From Paraburkholderia ferrariae NBRC 106233 (GTDB lineage Bacteria; Pseudomonadota; Gammaproteobacteria; Burkholderiales; Burkholderiaceae), in NCBI RefSeq assembly GCF_000685035.1, contig NZ_BAYB01000018.1:1-64000 (forward strand): a stretch of 64,000 nucleotides of DNA, written 5' to 3'. The notes beneath the pieces are model-generated. The model saw only the letters and a program-made list of their open reading frames with translations. It was not told the origin of the DNA and ran no database searches. Positions 44,981 through 53,101 of this stretch are shown here, one piece after another. Position numbers and translations under genes: made by a program. How positions within the stretch are numbered: the stretch's first letter is position 1; every line of letters begins with the position of its first letter.

Positions 44981-45132
44981 CGGTCGCAGGATACGAGACG
45001 GCCTCAAACACGAGGTCCAACCCCGCTGGACAGGCATTGGCACAAGGGTGTGTTGCCCGGAAGCAAAAGCGTATCAAAAAATACGTAATTTGTTATTATT
45101 CAGCCATTCTGCCCCGTCTCGAGATAACAGCC

Positions 45133-46335
45133 ATGCAAGACGAAGACCGCCAGACCATCCGTAACGAGCTAGAAGTCCTGCGTAAAGATGGAGCACGCCG
45201 TCAGGAACTTTCCCTCCATGCGTGCAAGCGGCTCTTTTTCGACTACAGCATCCGGCCGTCGATGGCTGCCGTGCGCGATCTGACCCAGACGGGCAGCGCG
45301 AGCGACATCCCCAAAGATATTGAATTGTTCTGGCAGCGCATCCGGACGGCGTCAAAAGTCCAGATCGGCGGCGGCGCCATCCCTCCCCTTCTCGAAGAAC
45401 GCGCGGGAGAACTGCTGGGCGCCCTGTTCCAGGAAGCCCAGATACTTGCGCGCGACGCGCTGGAGGCGGAACGCGGAGAAGTCGAATCGGAACGGCACGC
45501 GGCCAACCAGGCCCTGCGCGATGCCGAGGCGCGCAACGCCGCCGCCGCCGAACTCCTGCAGCGCAGCGAAGCCCGCACGGAAGCGGCCTGGACCAAAGTG
45601 CGCGAACTGGAAAGCCAGTTGGCCGTCTCGTCGGCTCATGGCGCGGTTCACCACGACAGCCTGCAGAGCAATGTGCACCGCCTCGAGACGGAAAAAGATG
45701 TGTTGACCCGGCGGCTTGAAGCCGAGCAGGCGACCAATGCCGGATTGCGCGATCGCATCGACGCTCTGCACGACGACCTGCGCCGCAGCACTGAACACTA
45801 CGCCCAGCAGATCAAGGATGCGCTTGCCGAAGCGGAACGGCGCGTGAAGCCCATGCTGGTCGAGCTCGATTCGCTGCGCACGATGTCGTCGACCTGGCAA
45901 GCGGCGCAGCGCGAGGCGAGCCGCAAGGAATTCGATTTCATCCAGCAACTGGCCACGGCCAAGGCGCGCGCCGACCGGCTCGACGCGCTGCTGCGCGAGC
46001 GCTCGGATGAAGCGGATCTGCTGACGCGCCAGGTCAACGCGCTGCGCGCCCAGCAAGGCATCGATGCGTCGGTGGCGGACGTGCTGTGTTCGCTGGCCAC
46101 GGCCGGCCGGCTCAGCGACGAAGAGCTCGGCCGGCTCGGCACGATCGCGGACGGCCATGTCAGCCTGCCGGCGCAATGTCCGAAATGCCAGCAAGGGGAA
46201 CCCGAACTTTCGCAGGCGGGCGACGGTTACGAGCTGTCGTGTCCGGAGTGCGAGCACACGTCCGGAACGGGGGTGTCGCGGCTTGCGGTCGTCAGCCGTT
46301 TTCTTGCGGGCAAGCGCGCTTCCGAAGTGGCGTGA
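45133..46335 (+). CDS. KfrA-like coiled-coil DNA-binding protein with zinc ribbon
   Basis: A 400-residue protein. Residues 1-75 match the KfrA N-terminal DNA-binding domain (RPSMAAVRDLTQTGSASDIPKDIELFW). A long Ala/Glu/Arg-rich coiled coil covers about 85-320. The C-terminus adds a zinc-ribbon-like unit, CPKC and CPEC separated by 17 residues, which plasmid KfrA proteins do not usually have. KfrA-type proteins support plasmid stability, probably by organising the segregation complex. ATG at 45133 is chosen; the longer frame to 44956 crosses the inverted repeat. Iteron-like sequences start right after its stop. Confidence 0.85.
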   Translation: MQDEDRQTIRNELEVLRKDGARRQELSLHACKRLFFDYSIRPSMAAVRDLTQTGSASDIPKDIELFWQRIRTASKVQIGGGAIPPLLEERAGELLGALFQEAQILARDALEAERGEVESERHAANQALRDAEARNAAAAELLQRSEARTEAAWTKVRELESQLAVSSAHGAVHHDSLQSNVHRLETEKDVLTRRLEAEQATNAGLRDRIDALHDDLRRSTEHYAQQIKDALAEAERRVKPMLVELDSLRTMSSTWQAAQREASRKEFDFIQQLATAKARADRLDALLRERSDEADLLTRQVNALRAQQGIDASVADVLCSLATAGRLSDEELGRLGTIADGHVSLPAQCPKCQQGEPELSQAGDGYELSCPECEHTSGTGVSRLAVVSRFLAGKRASEVA

Positions 46336-46387
46336 GGTGAGTCGTTACGGGAGCCCGGCCCGTTGTTTTTCGTGAGAATTTACGGGA
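46336..46387 (-). repeat. two inverted iteron copies behind kfrA
   Basis: GGTGAGTCGTTACGGGA (46336-46352) and CGTGAGAATTTACGGGA (46371-46387) are, on the minus strand, TCCCGTAACGACTCACC and TCCCGTAAATTCTCACG, fitting the iteron consensus in opposite orientation to the main array. They sit between two convergent genes. Confidence 0.7.
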
Positions 46388-46420
46388 GCCCGAACCTTGC
46401 CGAAGCCTGTGCCGCTGCGC

Positions 46421-47419
46421 TCAGGCGGAATCCCGCTGGGCGCCGGCATGAGGCTCGCCGTCTTCGCGTTCCGCCCACATACGCCAGGCACGATGCAGCC
46501 GCCCTGCTGAAATCGGCTGCATGAAGCCCAGCCACTGCCCCACCTGCTCGGCACTCACCCCGCGCTCGAACAGGTCGGCCGCGTAGGTATTGCGCAACGT
46601 CTGGGGACTCGCCCGCTCCGCGCGTCGCTCGCCCACTCCGCTCGCTTCCACGATCGCATCGACCGCGCGCAGCACGGTCGCCTTATGCATGGGCCGCCCC
46701 GACGGCGAACCAGGAAAAACGAGTTGCCCCGGCAGCCCCGCGCGCTGGCGTGCTTCGAGCCACGCACCGAGGACATCCACGGCAAAGGGGGCGAGTCGCG
46801 TGACGCGCGTGAAAAGCGGATTGTCCGCTTCGATGGTGAGCCATTCCGAGCCCGGCTTCACGCACGCCAGCGTGAGCGCGAGCGCGTCCCCGGTTTTCAA
46901 ACCCGCGCCGAGAAATACGGCAACGAGTGCGCGGTCGCGGCGTTCGCGCCAGCGTTTCGCAGCCGATTGCTCTTCGAGCGGTGCGAAGAGCTGGGCGAGT
47001 ATCGCCGCCCGTTCGGTCGCATCCAGAAAACCGGTCGGCTCGTTTTCGCGTGCGTTGCGCCAGGCCGCTTCGCCGTCCTGCGCGATGAAGCGTGCAGGAT
47101 TGGTGGAGGCGAGTTCGATTTCCCGAACGTGATCGAGCACGCGCTCGATGAGCCGCAGGTAGCGCAGCCGCTGCGGCTTTTTCACGTCGAGCCCGGCGAC
47201 GAATTCGGAGATCGTGCCAGTATCGACGGAAAGGATCGTCTTGTGCCGCAGCGCCATCCATTCGAGAAAGCGTCCCCACTGCACGCGGTACACATCCGCC
47301 GACGAACGGCGGAACTGTTGCGAAGCGAGCCAGGCATCGAAGGCGCCGATTGGGTCGCGTTGCCAGTCGGCCCGTTGCTGGTCGAAGAGGTCAGGTGAGG
47401 GGTGGGAAGACGCCATCAC
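46421..47419 (-). CDS. tyrosine-recombinase-like protein lacking catalytic residues
   Basis: A 332-residue protein with the XerC/D layout: an N-terminal SAM-like core-binding domain (residues ~20-120) and a C-terminal catalytic-fold domain. Against XerD, the Arg of GLRVSEL is Lys (GLKTGDAL), the His of SPHVLRH is Gln (SPQTLRN) with only that motif's Arg kept, the His of LLGHSD is Phe (WLGFMQ) and the Tyr position falls in RLHRAW, which has none. It therefore probably binds DNA without cutting it. It is 107 bases downstream of the SOS-boxed gene on the same strand. Confidence 0.8.
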   Translation of the reverse strand: MMASSHPSPDLFDQQRADWQRDPIGAFDAWLASQQFRRSSADVYRVQWGRFLEWMALRHKTILSVDTGTISEFVAGLDVKKPQRLRYLRLIERVLDHVREIELASTNPARFIAQDGEAAWRNARENEPTGFLDATERAAILAQLFAPLEEQSAAKRWRERRDRALVAVFLGAGLKTGDALALTLACVKPGSEWLTIEADNPLFTRVTRLAPFAVDVLGAWLEARQRAGLPGQLVFPGSPSGRPMHKATVLRAVDAIVEASGVGERRAERASPQTLRNTYAADLFERGVSAEQVGQWLGFMQPISAGRLHRAWRMWAEREDGEPHAGAQRDSA

Positions 47420-47526
47420 TCTCTTTCCGTTAGTTGCATTAACAGTCTGGATTGTAGCGGGAAGCCCGTCTTCCGGGCAGTTTGCCCCGGCACGAAGGCA
47501 ACGGAAAATCCGGCCGCCTGGTCTGT

Positions 47527-47922
47527 CTAGCCGCCCCAGGCGCGCAAGCGCCGCGGCACGCTTTTCCGCTGGGTGCGACGGTGTGCGGCATCGGCGCTTT
47601 GCGCGGCCCGTTCATAAGCGGAAACCGCAAAGGCGAACACGGCGGGCAATGCGTTCGAGCGCCCGAAATCCACGGGGTCGTCGGTTTCCGGGTAAGCGAG
47701 CTCGCCCGGGCGCTGGAAGAGCCCGAGCATGATGGCGTCGTGCCGGCTGGCAAAGCCGAGGTCGGCAAGCGCTTCGGCCTCGATGGCGTGCAGGAGCCGC
47801 CAGGTGAGCGGCACCTCCTGGGCGATATAGCGCTGGGCAATGCTCCGCACGACGTGTTCGAGGTCGCGCGCGGCCGCCTGAAAACGCAAGGCGGCCAGAT
47901 CCTGTTCGTTGGGGGTCTGCAT
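47527..47922 (-). CDS. unrecognised 131-residue protein behind a LexA box
   Basis: I do not recognise the family. The protein starts MQTPNEQDLAALRFQAA, is mostly helical in appearance for the first 65 residues (including SIAQRYIAQEVPLTWRLLHAI), has a central GLFQRPGELAYPETDDPVDFGRSNALP stretch, another helix, and a basic end RRTQRKSVPRRLRAWGG. No signal peptide or membrane segment. GGAG lies at good spacing before the ATG, and a near-ideal LexA box ends 24 bases upstream, so SOS induction is expected. Its codon use fits its neighbours. The recombinase-like gene follows on the same strand. Confidence 0.75.
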   Translation of the reverse strand: MQTPNEQDLAALRFQAAARDLEHVVRSIAQRYIAQEVPLTWRLLHAIEAEALADLGFASRHDAIMLGLFQRPGELAYPETDDPVDFGRSNALPAVFAFAVSAYERAAQSADAAHRRTQRKSVPRRLRAWGG

Positions 47923-47945
47923 GGCTGCTCCAGTCGATCTTGGAA

Positions 47946-47961
47946 CTGTATAAATATACAG
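47946..47961 (-). promoter_or_regulatory. LexA (SOS) box
   Basis: CTGTATAAATATACAG, a perfect CTGT-N8-ACAG palindrome with an AT-rich centre and flanking A/T that fits the extended consensus, 24 bases upstream of the start codon at 47922. The only promoter it can control is that gene (and perhaps the recombinase-like gene behind it). Confidence 0.85.
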
Positions 47962-48015
47962 TATCGCAGCCGGCGGCGCAGCCTGCTTTTTACGCGCGGT
48001 GCAGGGTGCGCAACC

Positions 48016-48669
48016 TCAGCCGTGGATCACGACGAGGAGCGCCCGCGCCTCGCCCTTGCCGACGTTGCGGATCGCATGCGGCTGGTCGGCGATATAGCGC
48101 GCCGTGTCTGCGGCCTTCAGGCGTTGGGCGGACCCGGCCGCTTCCACGTCGATGGTGCCCTGCAGCACCGTGAGGTGTTCGCGCGTGCCCGGCTCGTGGG
48201 CGTTCGACACCAGCGCGCCGCCGGGCTTCAGGATCAGCTCGTACCACTCGAAGTGGCCCGCGAGCTCGATCGGCCCCCAGACGCGCAACTGGTAGCCGGC
48301 GTCCTGGCCGAGCAGCGTCGGGATATCGTGGGGGCCGGCTACGGCAATCGCGTCGGGCGCCTTCGGTGCGGCGAAGAGCGAGTCGAGCTTCACGCCGAGC
48401 GCGTTGGTGAGCCGCCATGCCACGGCGATGGTCGGGTTCGCCTTGTCGCGCTCGATTTCCGATAGCATGGATTTCGACACGCCCGCCGCCCGCGAGAGGT
48501 CGTCGAGCGTCATCCTGCGCTCGCTGCGCAGCCGCTGGATCTGCTCGCCGACGCGCGGCGGCGCGACGGGTGCGAGGGGAGCGGCCGTGGCCGACGCCGT
48601 AGCCGAGGCGCCGGGCGCCTCCTGCGGCACCGTCTGGGTTGCCGTGCGCGGTTTGCGGGTGCTTGCCAT
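48016..48669 (-). CDS. XRE-family regulator with cupin domain
   Basis: A 217-residue regulator: low-complexity N-terminus, then an HTH_3 domain (MTLDDLSRAAGVSKSMLSEIERDKANPTIAVAWRLTNALG written in parts, near residues 53-92) and a C-terminal cupin effector domain (WYELILKPGGALVSNAHEPGTREHLTVLQG). It is divergent from kbl-tdh, with an inverted GTTCGA/TCGAAC operator in the gap, so it probably controls threonine breakdown and itself. ATG follows GGGGCAG. Confidence 0.9.
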   Translation of the reverse strand: MASTRKPRTATQTVPQEAPGASATASATAAPLAPVAPPRVGEQIQRLRSERRMTLDDLSRAAGVSKSMLSEIERDKANPTIAVAWRLTNALGVKLDSLFAAPKAPDAIAVAGPHDIPTLLGQDAGYQLRVWGPIELAGHFEWYELILKPGGALVSNAHEPGTREHLTVLQGTIDVEAAGSAQRLKAADTARYIADQPHAIRNVGKGEARALLVVIHG

Positions 48670-48693
48670 TTACTGCCCCATCGTTTAGAGTTT

Positions 48694-48709
48694 GTTCGAC
48701 ATATCGAAC
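48694..48709. promoter_or_regulatory. GTTCGA/TCGAAC operator
   Basis: GTTCGA (48694-48699) and its inverse TCGAAC (48704-48709) around CATA, with a further half site GTTCG at 48714-48718. It is 25 bases upstream of the XRE-cupin gene and 105 upstream of kbl. Confidence 0.6.
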
Positions 48710-48813
48710 TAAAGTTCGGAAAAACGAAAATTTCCGGTAAAGCTGACGGCGACTATAGCAGGCGCCAGCCCATCCCGGTATCGCCCAGTATCGGATTGTC
48801 AGGAGCCAGACCC

Positions 48814-50013
48814 ATGCAAACCCCCTATCTCGAGCATCTGCGCGCCACGCTCGCGCAGATCCGCGCCGATGGCTTTTACAAGAGCGAGCGCGTGATCGCG
48901 ACGCCCCAGTCTTCGGCGATCCGCCTCGCGGACGGCAGCGGCGTGCTGAACTTCTGCGCCAACAACTACCTGGGTCTCGCGGACGACGCGCGGCTCGTCG
49001 CGGCGGCGAAGGACGGTCTCGACCGGGACGGGTTCGGCATGGCGTCGGTACGCTTCATCTGCGGTACGCAGACCGTGCACAAGCAGCTCGAAAGCGCGAT
49101 TGCGCAGTTCCTCGGCACCGAGGACTCCATTCTGTACTCGAGCTGTTTCGACGCCAACGGCGGCCTCTTCGAAACGCTGCTCGGCGAAGAAGACGCGATC
49201 ATCAGCGACGAACTGAACCACGCGAGCATCATCGACGGCGTGCGGCTTTCGAAGGCGCGCCGCTACCGCTACAAGAACAACGACCTTGCCGATCTCGAAG
49301 CGAAACTGCGCGAAGCCGATGCGGCCGGCGCACGCTACAAGCTGATCGCAACCGACGGCGTGTTCTCGATGGACGGCATCATCGCGGACCTCAAGGGCAT
49401 CTGCGCTCTCGCCGACCGCTACGGCGCGCTCGTGATGGTGGACGATTCGCACGCCGTGGGCTTCATCGGCGAGCATGGCCATGGCACCCCCGAGCACTGC
49501 GGGGTCGCCGATCGCGTGGATATCATCACGGGCACGCTCGGCAAGGCGCTGGGCGGTGCCTCGGGCGGCTATGTCGCGGCGAAGAAGGAAGTGGTGGAGC
49601 TGCTGCGCCAGCGCTCGCGCCCCTATCTCTTTTCGAACACGCTCGCGCCGAGCATTGCCGCGGCCTCGCTCCAGGTCCTCGCGCTGATTGCGAGCGACGA
49701 AGGCGCGCAACTGCGCGAGCGCGTGCGGGCCAACGGCGCCCACTTTCGCCGCGAGATGAGCGCTCTCGGCTTTACGCTCGTGCCGGGCGAGCATCCGATC
49801 ATTCCCGTGATGCTCGGCGACGCACTGGTTGCCTCGAAGATGGCCGATGCGCTGCTGCACGAAGGCGTCTACGTGATAGGCTTTTCGTATCCCGTGGTGC
49901 CGAAGGGGCGCGCGCGCATCCGCACGCAGATGAGCGCCGCGCATACCCCCGAACAGATCGAACGGGCGGTTGCCGCGTTCGCCCGCGTCGGCAAGCAGCT
50001 CGGCGTAATCTGA
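48814..50013 (+). CDS. kbl: 2-amino-3-ketobutyrate CoA ligase
   Basis: A 399-residue PLP enzyme that splits 2-amino-3-ketobutyrate with CoA into glycine and acetyl-CoA. Typical features: FCANNYLGLADD near residue 47, DDSHAVGFIGEHGHGTPEH near 207, and the PLP lysine in GTLGKALGGASGGY near 238. Length equals the family's usual 398. ATG follows CAGGAG. tdh begins 18 bases later, forming the two-step threonine-to-glycine operon. Confidence 0.97.
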   Translation: MQTPYLEHLRATLAQIRADGFYKSERVIATPQSSAIRLADGSGVLNFCANNYLGLADDARLVAAAKDGLDRDGFGMASVRFICGTQTVHKQLESAIAQFLGTEDSILYSSCFDANGGLFETLLGEEDAIISDELNHASIIDGVRLSKARRYRYKNNDLADLEAKLREADAAGARYKLIATDGVFSMDGIIADLKGICALADRYGALVMVDDSHAVGFIGEHGHGTPEHCGVADRVDIITGTLGKALGGASGGYVAAKKEVVELLRQRSRPYLFSNTLAPSIAAASLQVLALIASDEGAQLRERVRANGAHFRREMSALGFTLVPGEHPIIPVMLGDALVASKMADALLHEGVYVIGFSYPVVPKGRARIRTQMSAAHTPEQIERAVAAFARVGKQLGVI

Positions 50014-50031
50014 TAAGGTTTCCTGAATAAA

Positions 50032-51060
50032 ATGAAAGCACTCGCCAAACTCGAACGCGCGCCGGGCCTCACGCTCACCGACGTACCGAAGCCCGAAGTC
50101 GGCCACAACGACGTGATGATCAAGATTCATCGCACTGCGATCTGCGGCACCGACATTCATATCTGGAAGTGGGACGACTGGGCGCAGAAAACCATTCCGG
50201 TGCCGATGCACGTCGGCCACGAATACGTGGGCGAAATCGTCGAGATGGGCCAGGAGGTGCGCGGCTTCAATATCGGCGACCGCGTTTCCGGCGAAGGCCA
50301 CATTACCTGCGGTTTCTGTCGCAACTGCCGCGCGGGGCGCCGCCACCTGTGCCGCAATACCACGGGTGTGGGCGTGAACCGCGAAGGCGCGTTCGCCGAA
50401 TACCTCGTGATTCCGGCCTTCAACGCATTCAAGATTCCGCCGGAAATCTCCGACGATCTCGCGGCGATCTTCGATCCGTTCGGCAATGCCACGCACACGG
50501 CGCTCTCGTTCAATCTCGTCGGCGAAGACGTGCTCATTACGGGCGCGGGGCCGATCGGCATCATGGCCGTGGCGATTGCGAAGCACGTGGGCGCGCGCAA
50601 CGTGGTGATCACCGACGTGAACGACTATCGCCTGGAACTCGCGCGCAAGATGGGCGCGACGCGCGCCGTGAACGTTTCGCGCGAATCGCTGCGCGACGTG
50701 ATGAGCGACCTGCACATGACCGAGGGCTTCGACGTGGGCCTCGAAATGTCCGGCGTGCCGAGCGCGTTCACGGCGCTGCTCGAAGCCATGAACCACGGCG
50801 GCAAGGTCGCGCTTCTCGGCATTCCGCCGGCGCAAACCGCCATCGACTGGAACCAGGTGATCTTCAAGGGCCTGGAAATCAAGGGCATTTACGGGCGCGA
50901 GATGTTCGAGACCTGGTACAAGATGGTGGCCATGCTGCAAAGCGGGCTCGACCTCTCGCCCATCATCACGCACCGCTTCAGCGTGAACGACTATCAGAAG
51001 GGCTTTGACGCGATGCTTTCGGGCGCGAGCGGCAAGGTCATTCTCGACTGGACGGCCTGA
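50032..51060 (+). CDS. tdh: L-threonine 3-dehydrogenase
   Basis: A 342-residue zinc alcohol dehydrogenase-family enzyme oxidising L-threonine to 2-amino-3-ketobutyrate. The catalytic zinc site is CGTDIHIW and MHVGHEYVGEIVE, the structural zinc is held by CGFCRNCRAGRRHLC, and the NAD fold has GAGPIGIMA. Length matches the family (341-343). Cotranscribed with kbl. Confidence 0.97.
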   Translation: MKALAKLERAPGLTLTDVPKPEVGHNDVMIKIHRTAICGTDIHIWKWDDWAQKTIPVPMHVGHEYVGEIVEMGQEVRGFNIGDRVSGEGHITCGFCRNCRAGRRHLCRNTTGVGVNREGAFAEYLVIPAFNAFKIPPEISDDLAAIFDPFGNATHTALSFNLVGEDVLITGAGPIGIMAVAIAKHVGARNVVITDVNDYRLELARKMGATRAVNVSRESLRDVMSDLHMTEGFDVGLEMSGVPSAFTALLEAMNHGGKVALLGIPPAQTAIDWNQVIFKGLEIKGIYGREMFETWYKMVAMLQSGLDLSPIITHRFSVNDYQKGFDAMLSGASGKVILDWTA

Positions 51061-51070
51061 GCGCCGCGCT

Positions 51071-51730
51071 TCACATCGGCGCGGCCGGCTGCGCGAATTC
51101 GGCCTGAATCCGGACGTCGATTTCGTCGCCGACCGCGGGAAACCATGTCGCGAGGCCGAACTTCGCGCGGCTGAAATGGCCGCTTGCCGAGAAGCCCAGG
51201 GTGGGCTGCTTCGTCAGCGGATTCGGCGCGTAGCCGTTGAACGTCACGTCCAGCGTGACCGGCTGCGTCACGCCGCGTATCGTCAGGTTGCCGGTGAGCG
51301 TGCCGCGCCCTTCGCCGGTGCGCTCGAAATGCGTGCTCGCGAAGCGGATCTCGCCGTAGTGCGCCGCGTCCAGCATCTGCGTTCCCTTCACCATCTGATC
51401 CAGCGCCGGCACGTTCGTGTCGAGACTGGTGGCGTCGATGGACGCATTCACCGCCGCATTCTCCAGGCCGCCTGCCGGCAGCCAGTCGAGCTGGGCGCTC
51501 GCGCGGTCGAAACGCATGACGAAGCGCGAATAGTGCAGATGATCGACGTCGAACACGACGCTCCAGTGATGCGGGTCGAGTACGTAGCGGCCAGGCGGCA
51601 CGGCCGTCTCCGCGCTGCTCACGCTATGGGTCACGACACGCAGCGGCGTGCACGCCCATAGCAGTCCCGCCGCGCCGAGCGCCGCGCACGCCACCTTTCC
51701 TCTTGCCGTCCAATCGCGCTTTCCTTGCAT
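51071..51730 (-). CDS. YceI-family lipoprotein
   Basis: A 219-residue lipoprotein (signal ending LLWAC) with a YceI beta-barrel domain: YVLDPHHWSVVFDVDHLHYSRFVMRF near residue 50, then LTGNLTIRGVTQPVTLDVTFNG and GFSASGHFSRAKFGL. YceI proteins bind polyisoprenoid lipids such as quinones in the periplasm. Start at 51730 gives the proper signal. It converges with tdh and is divergent from the TetR gene. Confidence 0.9.
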   Translation of the reverse strand: MQGKRDWTARGKVACAALGAAGLLWACTPLRVVTHSVSSAETAVPPGRYVLDPHHWSVVFDVDHLHYSRFVMRFDRASAQLDWLPAGGLENAAVNASIDATSLDTNVPALDQMVKGTQMLDAAHYGEIRFASTHFERTGEGRGTLTGNLTIRGVTQPVTLDVTFNGYAPNPLTKQPTLGFSASGHFSRAKFGLATWFPAVGDEIDVRIQAEFAQPAAPM

Positions 51731-51814
51731 GGCTTCTCCTTCGTCGCCCGATGTTAACGCGTTTGCGAGGCCGGCTATTCCCGCCGTGCCCCCACGCGGC
51801 ATGTGGATGTTCGC

Positions 51815-51843
51815 TTGACTTGGGAGAATGATCGTTCTACATT
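51815..51843 (+). promoter_or_regulatory. promoter of the tetR unit, overlapped by an operator
   Basis: TTGACT (51815-51820), 17-base spacer, TACATT (51838-51843), a strong sigma-70 match. The first palindrome of the tetR operators lies inside the spacer. Confidence 0.7.
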
Positions 51844-51867
51844 GCGGCCGTGGAGAATGATCGTTCT
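51825..51867. promoter_or_regulatory. two TetR-type operators
   Basis: AGAATGATCGTTCT occurs twice (51825-51838 and 51854-51867), 29 bases apart, about 70-110 bases upstream of the TetR gene. Each is a near-perfect palindrome. The TetR protein encoded immediately downstream is the expected ligand; autorepression is inferred. Confidence 0.75.
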
Positions 51868-51936
51868 ACCTGCTTTTACATCGGATTGCCGGAGTGATTC
51901 GTGTAATCCGCTTGTTCCCCCGTGGAGCCCACCGCA

Positions 51937-52629
51937 ATGAGTCCCGCTACCCCCGCCGCTTCCGGCGGCGCCCAGCCTGATGCCCGCGAACGCCTGCTCG
52001 ATGCCGCCGAGGCGTTGATTTACGCCGGCGGCATTCATGCCACCGGCGTGGACGCGATCGTTCGTGAGGCGGGGGCCGCCCGCAAGAGCTTCTATACCTG
52101 GTTCGAATCGAAGGACGCGCTCGTGGCCGCGGCGCTCGCGCGGCGCGACGAACGCTGGATGCGCTGGTTCGTCGAAGGCACGCTCAAGCGCGGGGCGTCG
52201 CCCGAAGCGCGGCTCCTCGGCATGTTCGACGTGCTGCGCGAATGGTTCGCCTCCGAGGGCTTTCACGGCTGCGCGTTTTTGAACGCATCGGGGGAAATCG
52301 CCTCGCCCGACGACCCCATCCGCGTGGTCGCGCGCGAACACAAGGAACGGCTGCTCGGTTTCGTGCGCGAACAGTGCGGCGCGCTGATGGCGGAACGCGG
52401 CGCGCCGCGCCGGCATGCCGAACGCCTTGCGCACCAGTGGCTGATTCTGATCGACGGCGCCATCGCCGTGGCGCTCGTGAGCGGCGACGCCGATGCCGCG
52501 CGCGATGCCCGCGCCGCCGCCAGATCCTTGCTCGATACGCTGCCGGGCGCGAAGCCGCCGCGCGGCGCCACCCCTTCGCGGCCGCCGGCCCGGCGTGCCG
52601 CCCGTTCCCTGGAGAAAGATGATGAGTGA
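51937..52629 (+). CDS. TetR-family regulator
   Basis: A 230-residue repressor. The HTH is ATGVDAIVREAGAARKSFYTWFESKDALVAAAL (in two parts) near residues 34-66; the C-terminal ligand domain is alpha-helical with GFHGCAFLNASGEI, and ends in a Pro/Arg-rich tail. ATG at 51937 follows GGAG; a GTG at 51922 is also in frame. It overlaps the next gene, so both are under the promoter with two operators. Inducer unknown. Confidence 0.9.
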   Translation: MSPATPAASGGAQPDARERLLDAAEALIYAGGIHATGVDAIVREAGAARKSFYTWFESKDALVAAALARRDERWMRWFVEGTLKRGASPEARLLGMFDVLREWFASEGFHGCAFLNASGEIASPDDPIRVVAREHKERLLGFVREQCGALMAERGAPRRHAERLAHQWLILIDGAIAVALVSGDADAARDARAAARSLLDTLPGAKPPRGATPSRPPARRAARSLEKDDE

Positions 52630-53101
52630 TGCTGCCGAAGTTCGTCCGCCGCTGCCGCCCTTTACGCGCGAAACCGCCATCCAGAAGGTGCGAGCCGCCG
52701 AGGACGGCTGGAACACGCGCGATCCGCAGCGCGTCGCGCTGGCCTATACGCCGCAAAGCGTCTGGCGCAACCGTGCGGAATTCGTCACGGGCCGCGCGGC
52801 CATCGTCGAGTTTCTTTCGCGTAAGTGGGCGCGCGAACTCGACTACCGGCTAATCAAGGAGCTGTGGGCCTTCACGGACAACCGCATCGCCGTGCGCTTC
52901 GCCTATGAATGGCATGACGACTCCGGCAACTGGTTCCGCTCCTACGGCAACGAAAACTGGGAGTTCGACGAGCATGGCTTGATGGCTCGCCGCTTTGCCT
53001 GCATCAACGACCTGCCGATCGAAGCGAAGGCGCGGCTCTTCCACTGGCCGCAGGGCCGCCGTCCCGACGATCATCCCGGCCTGAGCGACCTCGGCCTCTG
53101 A
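52622..53101 (+). CDS. NTF2-like (DUF1348) protein
   Basis: A 159-residue SnoaL/NTF2-fold protein. Diagnostic stretches are AEDGWNTRDPQRVALAYTPQSVWRNR near residue 25 and YEWHDDSGNWFRSYGNENWEF near 98. Members of this group have no fixed reaction. The start overlaps the tetR stop by eight bases (an ATG at 52619 is also possible), so it is probably regulated by TetR. Confidence 0.9.
   Translation: MSDAAEVRPPLPPFTRETAIQKVRAAEDGWNTRDPQRVALAYTPQSVWRNRAEFVTGRAAIVEFLSRKWARELDYRLIKELWAFTDNRIAVRFAYEWHDDSGNWFRSYGNENWEFDEHGLMARRFACINDLPIEAKARLFHWPQGRRPDDHPGLSDLGL

Larger units (their letters stand above)
43201..45132. other. candidate replication origin of the secondary chromosome
   Basis: A 1.9-kb stretch without a convincing gene between rep and kfrA. 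It holds about 19 iterons, a perfect DnaA box, a TCACC/GGTGA palindrome near the rep start, an AT-rich tract at 44774-44825 (runs such as GTTAACGTTTTTAAC) that could be the unwinding element, and a perfect inverted repeat at 44957-44980. The combination with rep and parAB is the basis for calling it an origin. Confidence 0.85.

Noticed and set aside
44956..45132. N-terminal extension of the kfrA-like frame
   Set aside because: It crosses the perfect inverted repeat, and the KfrA domain begins normally at the internal ATG at 45133.
47393..47410. iteron-like GGTGAGGGGTGGGA in the recombinase start
   Set aside because: Too short and lacks the spacing and AA core of true iterons; lies in coding sequence.
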